A DNA stretch of 64,000 nt from CAZRVH01 sp964624905 (GCA_964624905.1 CAZUYK010000007.1:1-64000), one strand, 5' to 3'. Shown: positions 42,819-50,591, counted from the first letter of the stretch. Notes: generated from the sequence alone by a model not told the origin. Numbers and translations: made by a program.

Positions 42819-44150
42819 TCAGGAGATGCCGAGGCGCTGCTCCTCCGTGCGGAACACTTCCCCGCCCGCCAGCACGTCTTCCACGGCATCGATGCACGCG
42901 GCGCTGACATTTTCGCCGTAAATCTTCGGCGCCCTCTTCATGTCTTCGTTATCCCACGCGAATTCGATGATCTTCTTGATGAGTTTTCCGTCGATGGGCG
43001 GGGCGATGAGGTTGCCCCCGCAGATGGCCGACTCGCTGCGGTCGGAACCGAAGCGAAGCGTGACGCACGGGATGCCGAGCACGTTCATTTCCTCCTGCAT
43101 GGAACCGCTGTCCGTGGCGCACACGGATGCCTTCTGCATGGCGGCGATCACGTCGGTATAGAGCGGCCAGACCGGGGAATAAATGAAGTTCGGATAGTCC
43201 TTCACGAGCTGTTCGATATCGGATCGCAGGCCGAAGTTGTCGAGGGCGCTTTCGGTTTGGAAGAGCGAGATGAGCAGTACCGTGCGGCCGTCTTTCACCA
43301 AGGATTTCATCGCGTCGTAGATCGCCATGAAACGCAGCCGCGACGCGCAATTCTCGCGACGATGAATGCAGAAACGGACGAAATCTCCGTCTTCCAATGC
43401 GGGATACTGTTCGAAGATCTTCGAGGACGACGCGTTCTCCACCGCCTCCAACGTCGCGTCGACGACGGAGTTGCCCACGACGGCAATGCGGTCCTCGGGA
43501 TAACCTTCCGAGAGCAGGAATTCCTTCACCAAGGGGACGGGGGCCAGATGGATGCCCGTGCCCGCCTCCGCCGCGCGCGTGTTGAACTGCTCCGGATAGG
43601 GTTCGAGCGAACCGCGCTCCCAGTTGTCGGAGTTCTTCAGGAAGTGCATCCACTCCGCGACGTCGAACTCGTCTGCATTCCCGCCGATGGCGGACTCCTT
43701 GTACTTGGGCGTCAGCGTGCGGATACCTGCCTCCACGTGGACCGAGGCGAATCCGTTGCAGTACCCCGCGTTCGCCCCCGCCATGGCCGTGGTCGTGTCG
43801 CCGTGTACGTACGGGATGACAATCTTTCCCTTCGCCTTCAATTCGGCCAAAACGAAACCGAGCCGCCCGATGATCTGGCTCACCACTTCGTGCATCTGAC
43901 CCTTCACGTTCAGGTTGAAGTCGGGCTCCACGCCGAATTCCGCAAGCATGCCTCCGCTGAGGTTGTCGCTGTAGTGCTGGCCCGTGTGGCCCAGGAGCAC
44001 CTGGTGTCCGCGCTTCTTCAGCTCCCGGTAGAGCGGGATCTGCTTGATGATGTCCGGCTTCGTCGCGATGACGATGAGGTGGACGTGCTGCCCGGGAAGG
44101 GCGGCGATATCGTCGAAGAACGTGGGCGATTTGTAGGTGATCTCCTGCAT
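42819..44150 (-). CDS. wecB: UDP-N-acetylglucosamine 2-epimerase (WecB-like)
   Basis: Interconverts UDP-GlcNAc and UDP-ManNAc. 443 residues, about 70 longer than usual. GHTGQHYSDNLSGGML (about 54-69), VHGDTTTAMAG (about 114-124), HVEAGIRTL (about 137-145), RRENCASRLR (about 262-271) and DSGSMQEEMNVLGIPCVTLR (about 351-370) match the family. Additional residues follow the HVEAG motif (about 150-195). It supplies ManNAc for the WecG-type transferase at 45916. A TAGGCT box 6 nt before the ATG suggests a leaderless mRNA. Confidence 0.9.
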   Translation of the reverse strand: MQEITYKSPTFFDDIAALPGQHVHLIVIATKPDIIKQIPLYRELKKRGHQVLLGHTGQHYSDNLSGGMLAEFGVEPDFNLNVKGQMHEVVSQIIGRLGFVLAELKAKGKIVIPYVHGDTTTAMAGANAGYCNGFASVHVEAGIRTLTPKYKESAIGGNADEFDVAEWMHFLKNSDNWERGSLEPYPEQFNTRAAEAGTGIHLAPVPLVKEFLLSEGYPEDRIAVVGNSVVDATLEAVENASSSKIFEQYPALEDGDFVRFCIHRRENCASRLRFMAIYDAMKSLVKDGRTVLLISLFQTESALDNFGLRSDIEQLVKDYPNFIYSPVWPLYTDVIAAMQKASVCATDSGSMQEEMNVLGIPCVTLRFGSDRSESAICGGNLIAPPIDGKLIKKIIEFAWDNEDMKRAPKIYGENVSAACIDAVEDVLAGGEVFRTEEQRLGIS

Positions 44151-44156
44151 GGTGCG

Positions 44157-44162
44157 AGCCTA
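44157..44162 (-). promoter_or_regulatory. -10-like box of wecB
   Basis: TAGGCT, 6 nt before ATG 44150. Confidence 0.35.
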
Positions 44163-44192
44163 CCCAAAATATCGATCCAAAGCCACCTCCCC

Positions 44193-44864
44193 CTAGCCCC
44201 CTCCGAACCTGCGCGTCCTGCGGTTGAATTCCTGCAGCGCGGCATCGATATCCGCGGGCTCCAATGCCGGAAAGTGCTTCGTCACGAACATCCACTCCGC
44301 ATAGCACGTCTGCCAGAAAAAGAAGTTGCTGGTGCGCTGCTCGCCCGACGTGCGCAGGATGAAATCGATATCGGGTAACTCGGGATGATCCAGGTGAGCC
44401 CGCAGCGATTCATCCGTTACTCCTTCCCCCTTCATCTTCGCGATCGCGCGCAACACCTCGTCCTTTCCCCCGTAATCCACGGCAAGATGCATCGTAAATT
44501 CCGTGAAATCCTTTGTTTCGGCTTCCACTTCGTCGATAAGTTTCTTGAGGGATGCCGGAATGCGGTCGCGGCGGCCGGAATGCACGAAACGCGTCTTGTG
44601 CTTGGCGAACGCATGTCGCTCTTTGCCCAGGTATTCCTCGAACAGCTCCATCAGCTTCGTCACCTCTTCGTCCGACCGCTTCCAGTTCTCCGTGGAAAAT
44701 CCCCAGATAGTGAGGACATTGATCCTGGGATCGTTGCGGCACCATTCCGTGATAGCGCGGAAGTTCTCCATGGCGCGGGCATGGCCCTGCCACGGCAGCA
44801 GCATGTTGCTCTTCGCCCAGCGGCGGTTGCCGTCCGGGATGATGGCGAGGTGGATAGGCTCCAT
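44193..44864 (-). CDS. uppS: Undecaprenyl diphosphate synthase (cis-prenyltransferase)
   Basis: Builds the C55 lipid carrier. 223 residues. HLAIIPDGNRRWAK (about 5-18, catalytic Asp), LTIWGFSTENWKR (about 51-63), the VDYGGKDEVLRA region (about 129-140) and DIDFILRTSGEQRTSNFFFWQ (in two pieces, about 168-188) are all in place. It starts 6 nt after gpmA, so the two are probably one transcript. Confidence 0.95.
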   Translation of the reverse strand: MEPIHLAIIPDGNRRWAKSNMLLPWQGHARAMENFRAITEWCRNDPRINVLTIWGFSTENWKRSDEEVTKLMELFEEYLGKERHAFAKHKTRFVHSGRRDRIPASLKKLIDEVEAETKDFTEFTMHLAVDYGGKDEVLRAIAKMKGEGVTDESLRAHLDHPELPDIDFILRTSGEQRTSNFFFWQTCYAEWMFVTKHFPALEPADIDAALQEFNRRTRRFGGG

Positions 44865-44870
44865 GCGATA

Positions 44871-45524
44871 TTACTTCGCCTTGGAAACGGCGGACGTGCC
44901 GCCTTTCACGATAAGCTCGGGAACCTCGCGCGCTTCTTTCTTCACAACCTTTCCGTCTTCGATCCAATAAATGTACGGCGCGCAGAATTCCGTCTCGATC
45001 GTCGCGGCTTCGTCCTTGGTCAGGTTCTCCAGGAATTTACGGATGGGGCGGAGGCTGTTGCCGTGCGCGGCGACGAGGACCGTCTTGCCTTCCAACACAT
45101 ACGGCCATACGTACTGCATGAAGAAGGGCATCGTGCGACGCTCGCAGTCGGCCATGCTCTCCCCTCCGGGAGGCGGCGTGTCGTAGCTGCGGCGCCAGAT
45201 CTTCACCTGCTCCTCACCGTACTTCTTGGCGGTCTCGGACTTGTCGAGTCCCTGGAGTTCGCCGTAATGGCGCTCGTTGAGGGCGCTGTCCTTTTCGATC
45301 GGCGGATTCTGCCCCATGGATTCCAGCACGCCGGCAAGCGTGTTCTGCGCGCGCTTGAGGCGCGACGTGAAAGCGATGTCCACCGTGAACTCTTTCAAGT
45401 GGTTGCCCGATGAACGCGCGTCTTTCTGGCCCGCTTCGGTAAGTCCGACGTCGGTCCAGCCGGTGAAGATGTTGGCCACGTTCCATTCGGACTGGCCGTG
45501 TCTGACGAGAATGAGTGTACCCAT
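44871..45524 (-). CDS. gpmA: 2,3-bisphosphoglycerate-dependent phosphoglycerate mutase
   Basis: Interconverts 3- and 2-phosphoglycerate in lower glycolysis. 217 residues. The RHGQSEWN motif (about 8-15, phospho-His), LKRAQNTL (about 56-63), ERHYGELQG (about 84-92) and VAAHGNSLRPI (about 152-162). A TACTAT box lies 9 nt before the ATG; the gene is divergent from the 45583 gene. Confidence 0.95.
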   Translation of the reverse strand: MGTLILVRHGQSEWNVANIFTGWTDVGLTEAGQKDARSSGNHLKEFTVDIAFTSRLKRAQNTLAGVLESMGQNPPIEKDSALNERHYGELQGLDKSETAKKYGEEQVKIWRRSYDTPPPGGESMADCERRTMPFFMQYVWPYVLEGKTVLVAAHGNSLRPIRKFLENLTKDEAATIETEFCAPYIYWIEDGKVVKKEAREVPELIVKGGTSAVSKAK

Positions 45525-45568
45525 AGCCCGCCCATAGTAGGGATCTTGGATGTGGAACGCAAAAATGG

Positions 45569-45574
45569 TAGAAT
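45569..45574 (+). promoter_or_regulatory. -10 box of the 45583 gene
   Basis: TAGAAT with upstream TGG and a TTGGAT -35 (45546-45551) at 17-nt spacing; ATG 45583 is 8 nt beyond. Confidence 0.5.
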
Positions 45575-45582
45575 GAGGCGAA

Positions 45583-45915
45583 ATGAAGAAGTTTCATGTA
45601 CACCATCTTTCACATCCGCTGTTCCGCAGAACGGTGATGTGGTCGGTTATTTTATGCGTGCTGATCGTCAGCGCAGCGGCCGCATTGGCAAGGAGCGCGC
45701 ACAATTTCAAGGCTGCCCTGACGGACAAGCCGGACCTGGCGCTGTACCTGCTTCTTCCGGAGGAAGAAATCACCACCAGCACCCTCCTGCGCGACGGGGA
45801 CACCGAGCGCGACTACCTGGCGGAGACCAAGGAAGGACCGAAAGTGATCAAGCTGAAAAAGGGACCCGAACAATGGTTCGTGGCGAATATCGAAAACCTG
45901 CACCGCGACGAGTAA
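45583..45915 (+). CDS. Unknown single-pass membrane protein
   Basis: 110 residues: a basic His-rich N-terminus (MKKFHVHHLSHPLFRR), one membrane helix (about 18-37) and an outer acidic/polar domain of about 70 residues. No family recognised. Its stop codon touches the stop of wecG on the other strand (no gap). Confidence 0.68.
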   Translation: MKKFHVHHLSHPLFRRTVMWSVILCVLIVSAAAALARSAHNFKAALTDKPDLALYLLLPEEEITTSTLLRDGDTERDYLAETKEGPKVIKLKKGPEQWFVANIENLHRDE

Positions 45916-46644
45916 TCACGCCCTGCCCCTGCGCAACACCATCAACGGAAACACGACGACCGCGGTAAGGATGCGACCGATCCTTTTCGGTTCGCGCACC
46001 ACTCTCCACAGCCACTCCAACCCAAGGTTTCGGAATACCGCCGGAGCGCGGACCTGCGTGCCAGCGATGAAGTCGAACGTACCTCCCACTCCCATCGCGA
46101 CTTTCACGTTCGGAAGTTCTTTGAGGTGTTTGTCGATCCACACGTCCTGCTTCGGCGCACCGTAGGCGACGAACAAGACCTGCGCCCCGGACAGCGCGAT
46201 CCTCTGGAGGATATCGGACGCGTCTTCGTCGCGCGGCGAACCCGAAAACGTTCCCGCGATATTCAGTCCCGGATTCCTGCGCTTCAACGCTTCCCCCGCC
46301 GCTTCCGCGACTCCCGGCGCAGCGCCGAGCAGGAAGACGGGGACGTCTTTGTGAAGGGTCGCGCAAAAGGCCTGCACCGTGTCCACGCCCGTCACGCGCT
46401 CGGGAAGGACCTGCCCTGTCCAACGCGCGGCGTAGAGCAAACCCTGGCTGTCGGGGATGTTGAGGTCGGTGCGGCTGAGCAGCGCGCGGAACGGTTCGTC
46501 CTTCGACGCCGCCACGAGCATCTCGCTGTTCGGCGTCATGACGTGGTGCTGCCGTCCGTCGGCGAGAAATTCCTTGAGGCGCGCGACTGTTTCCCCCGCC
46601 GTGACGGGGTCGATGGGAACGCCGAGAAGGCGGACTCTGTCCAT
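45916..46644 (-). CDS. wecG: WecG/TagA/CpsF family glycosyltransferase (GT26)
   Basis: Transfers a sugar, typically ManNAc or its uronic acid, to a lipid-linked GlcNAc. 242 residues, normal length. TPNSEMLVAASKD (about 37-49), LNIPDSQGLLYAARW (about 61-75), LLGAAPGVAEAAGEAL (about 104-119) and GVGGTFDFIAGTQVRAPAVF (about 187-206, catalytic region). The start at 46644 is fixed by a TATTCT box 6 nt upstream; the frame stays open beyond but covers this promoter and the neighbour gene. Confidence 0.92.
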   Translation of the reverse strand: MDRVRLLGVPIDPVTAGETVARLKEFLADGRQHHVMTPNSEMLVAASKDEPFRALLSRTDLNIPDSQGLLYAARWTGQVLPERVTGVDTVQAFCATLHKDVPVFLLGAAPGVAEAAGEALKRRNPGLNIAGTFSGSPRDEDASDILQRIALSGAQVLFVAYGAPKQDVWIDKHLKELPNVKVAMGVGGTFDFIAGTQVRAPAVFRNLGLEWLWRVVREPKRIGRILTAVVVFPLMVLRRGRA

Positions 46645-46650
46645 GCGGCA

Positions 46651-46656
46651 AGAATA
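46651..46656 (-). promoter_or_regulatory. -10 box of leaderless wecG
   Basis: TATTCT, 6 nt before ATG 46644. Confidence 0.5.
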
Positions 46657-46692
46657 CCCCAGATTCCGCGTGAAGACAGCGTCGAATACCGC

Positions 46693-46698
46693 TACACT
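46693..46698 (+). promoter_or_regulatory. -10 box of a leaderless GTG-start gene (46705)
   Basis: TACACT, 6 nt before GTG 46705. Confidence 0.55.
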
Positions 46699-46704
46699 CC
46701 CTCC

Positions 46705-47334
46705 GTGAACAGCCTGCGCTCCATCGCCACCGGCGCCCTTTTGATCGCCCTTGCGGCCTGCACGGTCCAAAGCCAGGACATCCTGGAAGACGTGACGGAT
46801 GGAAGTTCGTCTTCCGCAAGCTCGACGAGCGCCTCGGCCGAAATCGGCGAGCGCATGCTGGAGGGAGGAATCCTGGAGATAGGCAGCGCATCCGCGCCCG
46901 TCACGATGTCGCTCTCCATCAACCATGACTCACCTTACAGTCGGCAGTTCCACGCGCTCATGCCGATACTGGAGCGTGACTACGTCTCGACCGGAAAATT
47001 GAAGATCGACGTCTTCACGGTCGCCTTTGAAAAATACCCGGACAGCGTCCTCCACGCCCGCAAGCTGATCTGCGCGGGGAAGCAGGGAAAGGGGCGCCTG
47101 ATGCACGACCTGCTGATGAGCGGATCCGAGTTATCGCTCCCCGCCGGAACGGACAAGGCTGCGTTCGACCTCTGCCTGAACTCCGATGAAACGACGGCGG
47201 ATATCATCGCCCAGGGGGAAGCGTCGAACACAGGCGAGCCAAAGGTAGTCCCGACGTACGTCATCAATGGAAAGACATTCACGGGGGTGCCGACCGAGGC
47301 CGATCTCCTTGGGGCAATCAGAAGCGCACTCTGA
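46705..47334 (+). CDS. DsbA/thioredoxin-fold lipoprotein with SPYS in place of CPYC
   Basis: 209 residues from GTG 46705. The lipoprotein signal peptide ends LAAC (Cys about 19), then a Ser-rich spacer and a DsbA-type thioredoxin domain (about 55-205: GSASAPVTMSLSINHDSPYS, HDLLMSG, VVPTYVINGKTFTG with the cis-Pro). In relatives the first turn reads CPYC; here it is SPYS, so both redox cysteines are gone while the fold is kept. It is therefore unlikely to be a disulfide oxidase and may be a binding protein. The start is supported by the -10 box and signal peptide. Confidence 0.82.
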   Translation: MNSLRSIATGALLIALAACTVQSQDILEDVTDGSSSSASSTSASAEIGERMLEGGILEIGSASAPVTMSLSINHDSPYSRQFHALMPILERDYVSTGKLKIDVFTVAFEKYPDSVLHARKLICAGKQGKGRLMHDLLMSGSELSLPAGTDKAAFDLCLNSDETTADIIAQGEASNTGEPKVVPTYVINGKTFTGVPTEADLLGAIRSAL

Positions 47335-47359
47335 GAGCGAGTCCTGTGGGGATACTGCC

Positions 47360-47629
47360 TCACTGCGACTCTATTTTGACAAGCTTCCTGCGGCCGGACC
47401 CTCCCGCAAGAATACGCACACGCGGGGGAACCACGCCAAACTCCTCCGCCAGAAATCTGATAAGTTCCGCATTGGCCTTGCCTTCCTCGGAAGGGGCGTC
47501 GATGTTGATTTTGAGCGTGCCATCCATCAACTTGCCCGTCACCGAAGATTTCGGCGCATATGGACGTACGCGTACGCCGAAAGATACCGTTCCGTCCTTC
47601 GCCAGCTTTGCCTTGAGATCGTCGATCAT
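47360..47629 (-). CDS. DUF167 (YggU) family protein
   Basis: 89 residues. The compact core VRVRPYAPKSSVTG ... LKINIDAPSEEGKANAELIRFLA is the DUF167 pattern; the role of this widespread small family is unknown. The start at 47629 (MIDDLKAKL) is fixed by TACACT 6 nt upstream; an upstream Met adds 14 unlikely residues. Confidence 0.88.
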   Translation of the reverse strand: MIDDLKAKLAKDGTVSFGVRVRPYAPKSSVTGKLMDGTLKINIDAPSEEGKANAELIRFLAEEFGVVPPRVRILAGGSGRRKLVKIESQ

Positions 47630-47635
47630 GGCGGG

Positions 47636-47641
47636 AGTGTA
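47636..47641 (-). promoter_or_regulatory. -10 box of a leaderless gene (47629)
   Basis: TACACT, 6 nt before the ATG. Confidence 0.55.
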
Positions 47642-47668
47642 GCAGGTCAGAAGACATTTTCCTTGTGT

Positions 47669-47691
47669 CATGGTGAGCCTGTCGAACCATG
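47669..47691. repeat. Palindromic intergenic repeat
   Basis: CATGGT and ACCATG arms flank GAGCCTGTCGA. The string resembles a dispersed intergenic repeat common in many bacterial genomes (GTTCGACAGGCTCACC core). Confidence 0.5.
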
Positions 47692-47696
47692 AAAAA

Positions 47697-47729
47697 GGAG
47701 ACCCGAGCGTGTGATACGCCCGGGTCTCC
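47697..47729 (-). terminator. Terminator of the 47754 gene
   Basis: GGAGACCCG and CGGGTCTCC arms with T5 on the minus strand; an inner GCGT/ACGC stem is also possible. Confidence 0.85.
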
Positions 47730-47753
47730 GGTGATTGTGCTGCAAGATCGCGT

Positions 47754-48206
47754 TCAGGCCGCCGCTTCGGCGGTAGTCGCCGACTTGCGGGGTAACAGCA
47801 GACGGAAGGCAGGCAGAAGCTTACGATCGACGCTGCGAACGTACTGGTAGTACGCCTTGGTAAAGGCGATCCAGGCGTTGCGAACGAAAAGGTCCTGCAT
47901 ATCGCAATCGGGACCGCAACATTCGTCGGGCGTGACTTGGCGGCAAGCCTTGTCTTCCACGTCCATCATCGCCCAGGCCCGGCCGAGGATCTCGAAGTCG
48001 ATCCCTTCTTCGGCGCCGATGGGCACCAGTTGTCTCGAACCGAGCTTCATCATTCGGCGGCGATAGCCGGCGTACGCATGGACGTATCGCAGGTGGGCAA
48101 GGGACTCACGCCGATCGACCGGAACGCCGTCCATATCATTCGTGAACAACGGCTCGTGACGTTCGACGGGATGGTAGATCGAGATCTCGTGATCATGATC
48201 GGCCAT
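47754..48206 (-). CDS. Unknown 150-aa protein with Shine-Dalgarno start
   Basis: Not recognised. Starts MADHDHEISIYHPVERHEPL; contains DECCGPDCDMQ (about 90-100), a possible metal site, and a basic C-terminal helix. GAGGGAG lies 5 nt before this ATG; an alternative ATG at 48260 adds 18 residues and has AGGAAGGA upstream, so the start is uncertain. Like 17131-17610 it is a small self-contained gene with a terminator and an upstream inverted repeat, unlike the leaderless neighbours. Confidence 0.62.
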   Translation of the reverse strand: MADHDHEISIYHPVERHEPLFTNDMDGVPVDRRESLAHLRYVHAYAGYRRRMMKLGSRQLVPIGAEEGIDFEILGRAWAMMDVEDKACRQVTPDECCGPDCDMQDLFVRNAWIAFTKAYYQYVRSVDRKLLPAFRLLLPRKSATTAEAAA

Positions 48207-48296
48207 GTCCGCTCCCTCTTTGCGAAACAAACTACAATCTTCAGCGTCATCTTGTTTCATCTGCGAATCCTTCCTACTGCAAACCTGAAAAGAACG

Positions 48297-48342
48297 ATCG
48301 GCACCGTGCCGACAACAACACAATACGAGATATTGTAGTGTA
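48297..48342 (-). promoter_or_regulatory. Probable promoter/operator of the 47754 gene
   Basis: Perfect inverted repeats ACAATA-N5-TATTGT (48320-48336) and CGGCAC-C-GTGCCG (48297-48309) beside a TACACT box (minus, 48337-48342). The first looks like a repressor site overlapping the start region. Confidence 0.4.
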
Positions 48343-48373
48343 TTTTTAAAATATGTCAATTATCCACGCAAGC

Positions 48374-49039
48374 CTATTTCGTCTGATTCTTTCGCCATTT
48401 CTCGATCTCCTTGTGGTGTCCGCTAAGCAATTCGGGCGGAACGGAGAGACCGCGGAATTCCTCCGGCCGCGTGTAATGGGGATACTCTTTTTTCCGATCC
48501 AGCGCCGGCGAAAAACTCTCCTCCCCCGCGGATTCGTCCTTCCCAAGCACACCCGGAATGTGGCGCGCCACCGCGTCGATAAGCACCATGGCAGGAAGCT
48601 CCCCGCCCGTCAGCACGTAGTCGCCGATGCTGATCTCCTCGTCGATCCATCCCCCGTCGATGATGCGCTGGTCGATACCTTCGTAGTGGCCGCACAGCAA
48701 AATGAGCCACTGGTGCGAGGACAATGTCTCCACGCGTTCCTGCACGAGCGTGGCGCCGCGCGGCGTGAAGTAAATGCGATGTGGATTCTCGAACCCGGCC
48801 TTCTGCCCCATGCGCGTGATTTCCTCGATGGCCGTTACGGCCGGTTCGCACATCATCAGCATGCCCGCACCCCCGCCGTACGGGCGGTCGTCGACCTGCT
48901 TGTAGTTGCCCATGCCGAACTGGCGCAGGTCGTGGAAGTGGATCTGCAGCAGGTCTTTTTCCGCGGCGCGCTTCAGGATGCTCTCGGTGAGAGGACCCTG
49001 GAACATGGCCGGAAACAAAGTGATGACATCGATGCGCAT
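48374..49039 (-). CDS. trmD: tRNA (guanine-N1-)-methyltransferase TrmD
   Basis: Makes m1G37 in tRNA, preventing frameshifts. 221 residues, a little short at the C-terminus. DDRPYGGGAGM (about 50-60), LLCGHYEGIDQR (about 113-124), EISIGDYVLTGGE (about 132-144) and the C-terminal YPHYTRP and LLSGHH motifs. The start at 49039 (MRIDVITLFP) has TATACT 6 nt upstream; 19 upstream codons in frame are not part of the family. Confidence 0.96.
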   Translation of the reverse strand: MRIDVITLFPAMFQGPLTESILKRAAEKDLLQIHFHDLRQFGMGNYKQVDDRPYGGGAGMLMMCEPAVTAIEEITRMGQKAGFENPHRIYFTPRGATLVQERVETLSSHQWLILLCGHYEGIDQRIIDGGWIDEEISIGDYVLTGGELPAMVLIDAVARHIPGVLGKDESAGEESFSPALDRKKEYPHYTRPEEFRGLSVPPELLSGHHKEIEKWRKNQTK

Positions 49040-49045
49040 GGCGTG

Positions 49046-49051
49046 AGTATA
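49046..49051 (-). promoter_or_regulatory. -10 box of leaderless trmD
   Basis: TATACT, 6 nt before ATG 49039. Confidence 0.6.
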
Positions 49052-49065
49052 GCGGAGAAAAAAAT

Positions 49066-49087
49066 GCGGGGTGCCGAAGCACCCCGC
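49066..49087 (-). terminator. Terminator of the small membrane-protein pair
   Basis: Perfect GCGGGGTGC/GCACCCCGC stem with a TTCG tetraloop on the minus strand, then a T-run. Confidence 0.9.
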
Positions 49088-49105
49088 GGGAATCACGTTC
49101 GGGCG

Positions 49106-49438
49106 TCAGGAAGGGTCTTTCCGGAAGCCGCTCCTCACCCCGGCGACGTTCAGGAAGAACAGGGCAAGGGCAACGATCGCGATCGTCGGGATCATGCAGT
49201 CCAAGGCGAAGGACGCGACGGCAAGGACGGCTGTTACCGTGCCAAGGATGCTGATTTTCGCATCATCCATGTGTAGGTAGTACCAATCCAGGACGTAAAA
49301 CGTCATCAATCCCAGGAACGCGATCGCGGCGAACCCAATGGCATGCAGGGGCATGCCCTGGTTCGTGGCGAACAGGATGCCACCCATCATGGTAAGGAGG
49401 GTGCCGAGCATGCAGAACAGCGGATAGATGGGAATCAT
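49106..49438 (-). CDS. Unknown small membrane protein (second of a pair)
   Basis: 110 residues, four hydrophobic helices, short basic tail (GFRKDPS). No family recognised. A clear Shine-Dalgarno GGAGG lies 5 nt before ATG 49438. It begins 13 nt after the stop of the upstream gene of similar architecture, so the two form an operon. Confidence 0.65.
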   Translation of the reverse strand: MIPIYPLFCMLGTLLTMMGGILFATNQGMPLHAIGFAAIAFLGLMTFYVLDWYYLHMDDAKISILGTVTAVLAVASFALDCMIPTIAIVALALFFLNVAGVRSGFRKDPS

Positions 49439-49451
49439 GGCGACCTCCGTT

Positions 49452-49793
49452 TCAGTTGATGGATGGATACATTCGACGGGCCTTCCGACGTGGCTTCAGT
49501 TGCACCTTTCGAAACTTCGTGCGACCCACGGCCATGATGAGCAAGGCCAGAAAGGCGATGGCGAACATGGCGCGCAGCAAGAAACCGGCGTACCACAGGA
49601 ACACTCCCGCAACGGACATCGCGAGTGCGTACCTCCAAAAGACTTTCGTCTTCTTGAACGCGTACACGTTCAGTTGAAAGGCGAAGAACAGGGCGACGCA
49701 TGCGCCGCCGTACAGGATCATCTCCCAAAACAGGATGAGCAGGACGATCAGGATCAAGGTGACGCAAACCAAAGGGATGAAGTAGCGTTGCAT
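49452..49793 (-). CDS. Unknown small membrane protein (first of a pair)
   Basis: 113 residues, four hydrophobic helices, basic C-terminus (KPRRKARRMYPSIN). The start at 49793 (MQRYFIPLVC) is chosen because GGAGG lies 8 nt upstream; an upstream in-frame ATG has no such signal. The probable promoter is TTTACT-N16-TACGCT about 60 nt upstream. With 49106-49438 it forms an SD-type cassette closed by a TTCG-loop terminator. Confidence 0.65.
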   Translation of the reverse strand: MQRYFIPLVCVTLILIVLLILFWEMILYGGACVALFFAFQLNVYAFKKTKVFWRYALAMSVAGVFLWYAGFLLRAMFAIAFLALLIMAVGRTKFRKVQLKPRRKARRMYPSIN

Positions 49794-49876
49794 CGTAAGA
49801 ACCTCCGTGACGATGAAAAGAGCGGGCGGACGTGACTTTGGATAGCGTAGAACATTTTGGAAACAAGTAAATGGCG

Positions 49877-49882
49877 TATAGT
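49877..49882 (+). promoter_or_regulatory. -10 box of a leaderless GTG-start gene (49889)
   Basis: TATAGT, 6 nt before GTG 49889. Confidence 0.5.
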
Positions 49883-49888
49883 GCATCC

Positions 49889-50443
49889 GTGAGCCGATTC
49901 CCGACCATCATCGCCGAGGTGAAGACACACTCCCCCTTCGGATACGCGTCCGGAAAAACCTGGGACGAACTGTTTTTGATGGCGAACGATATCGGCGGCA
50001 TCCTCTCCATCCACACCGACCCGCGCTGGGGCGGCTCGTTCGACCTGATCCAGAAGGCGAAGGCGATGACAGGCACGCCCATCCTGGCGAAGGGCATCCA
50101 CGCGACGGATGAAGACATTCAAAAAGCGATCGATGCCGGCGCGGACTACGTCCTGGTGGTCGGCAGGATCCCGGAGATCCATCGGGACAGGCTGCTGATC
50201 GAACCGCTCACGCTGCAAGAATTGAAAATGATCCCGCATGATATGAAAGCCGTGTGGAACAGCCGCGACTTATCCGACGGAAATATGAAGACAGAGACGT
50301 TTGCCGAAGCGCGGAGCATCTTTCATGGCTGGCTGTGCCAGGCATCCAACATTCGGACGGTTGCGGACATCGAAGACGGAGCGGACGCCGTGCTGGTTGG
50401 GACGCATCTGGAGGAGTTTGTTCAATCTATGGAAAGGAAATAA
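49889..50443 (+). CDS. Small indole-3-glycerol-phosphate synthase-like TIM-barrel protein
   Basis: 184 residues from GTG 49889. Several segments follow the TrpC pattern: FPTIIAEVKTHSPFG (strand 1, with the conserved Lys), PILAKGIHATDEDIQKAI and GADYVLVVG, AVWNSRDL (matching INNRDL) and GADAVLVGTHLEEF (phosphate loop region). Normal TrpC is about 250-260 aa, so roughly 60 N-terminal residues and some loops are missing. No other tryptophan gene lies in the window, so the true substrate is uncertain. Confidence 0.7.
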   Translation: MSRFPTIIAEVKTHSPFGYASGKTWDELFLMANDIGGILSIHTDPRWGGSFDLIQKAKAMTGTPILAKGIHATDEDIQKAIDAGADYVLVVGRIPEIHRDRLLIEPLTLQELKMIPHDMKAVWNSRDLSDGNMKTETFAEARSIFHGWLCQASNIRTVADIEDGADAVLVGTHLEEFVQSMERK

Positions 50444-50461
50444 TGGAAAAGAAATCAATGC

Positions 50462-50541
50462 AATCAAGGGAATCAAAGAAGTCAACGATGAGACTGCTCC
50501 CATTCTCCTTGTTTACCTTGATTACGTTGATTCCCTTGATT
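50462..50541. terminator. Long inverted repeat with tandem-repeat arms
   Basis: Perfect 15-nt arms AATCAAGGGAATCAA (50462-50476) and complement (50527-50541); the arms repeat an AATCAAGGG unit and the similarity extends imperfectly on both sides. Confidence 0.55.
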
Positions 50542-50585
50542 CCCTCTTCGAAAACCTCTCTATAGCATCCGACATCAAACGCGCT

Positions 50586-50591
50586 TACACT
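50586..50591 (+). promoter_or_regulatory. -10 box of a leaderless gene (50599)
   Basis: TACACT, 7 nt before the ATG. Confidence 0.5.

Noticed and set aside
46645..46926. N-terminal extension of wecG
   Set aside because: A -10 box lies 6 nt before the family-type start at 46644, and the extension is antisense to the DsbA-like lipoprotein gene.
50445..50565. A short open frame starting MEKKSMQSRESKK after the IGPS-like gene
   Set aside because: The DNA is better explained as the arms of a long inverted repeat; the frame is a by-product of the repeat units.
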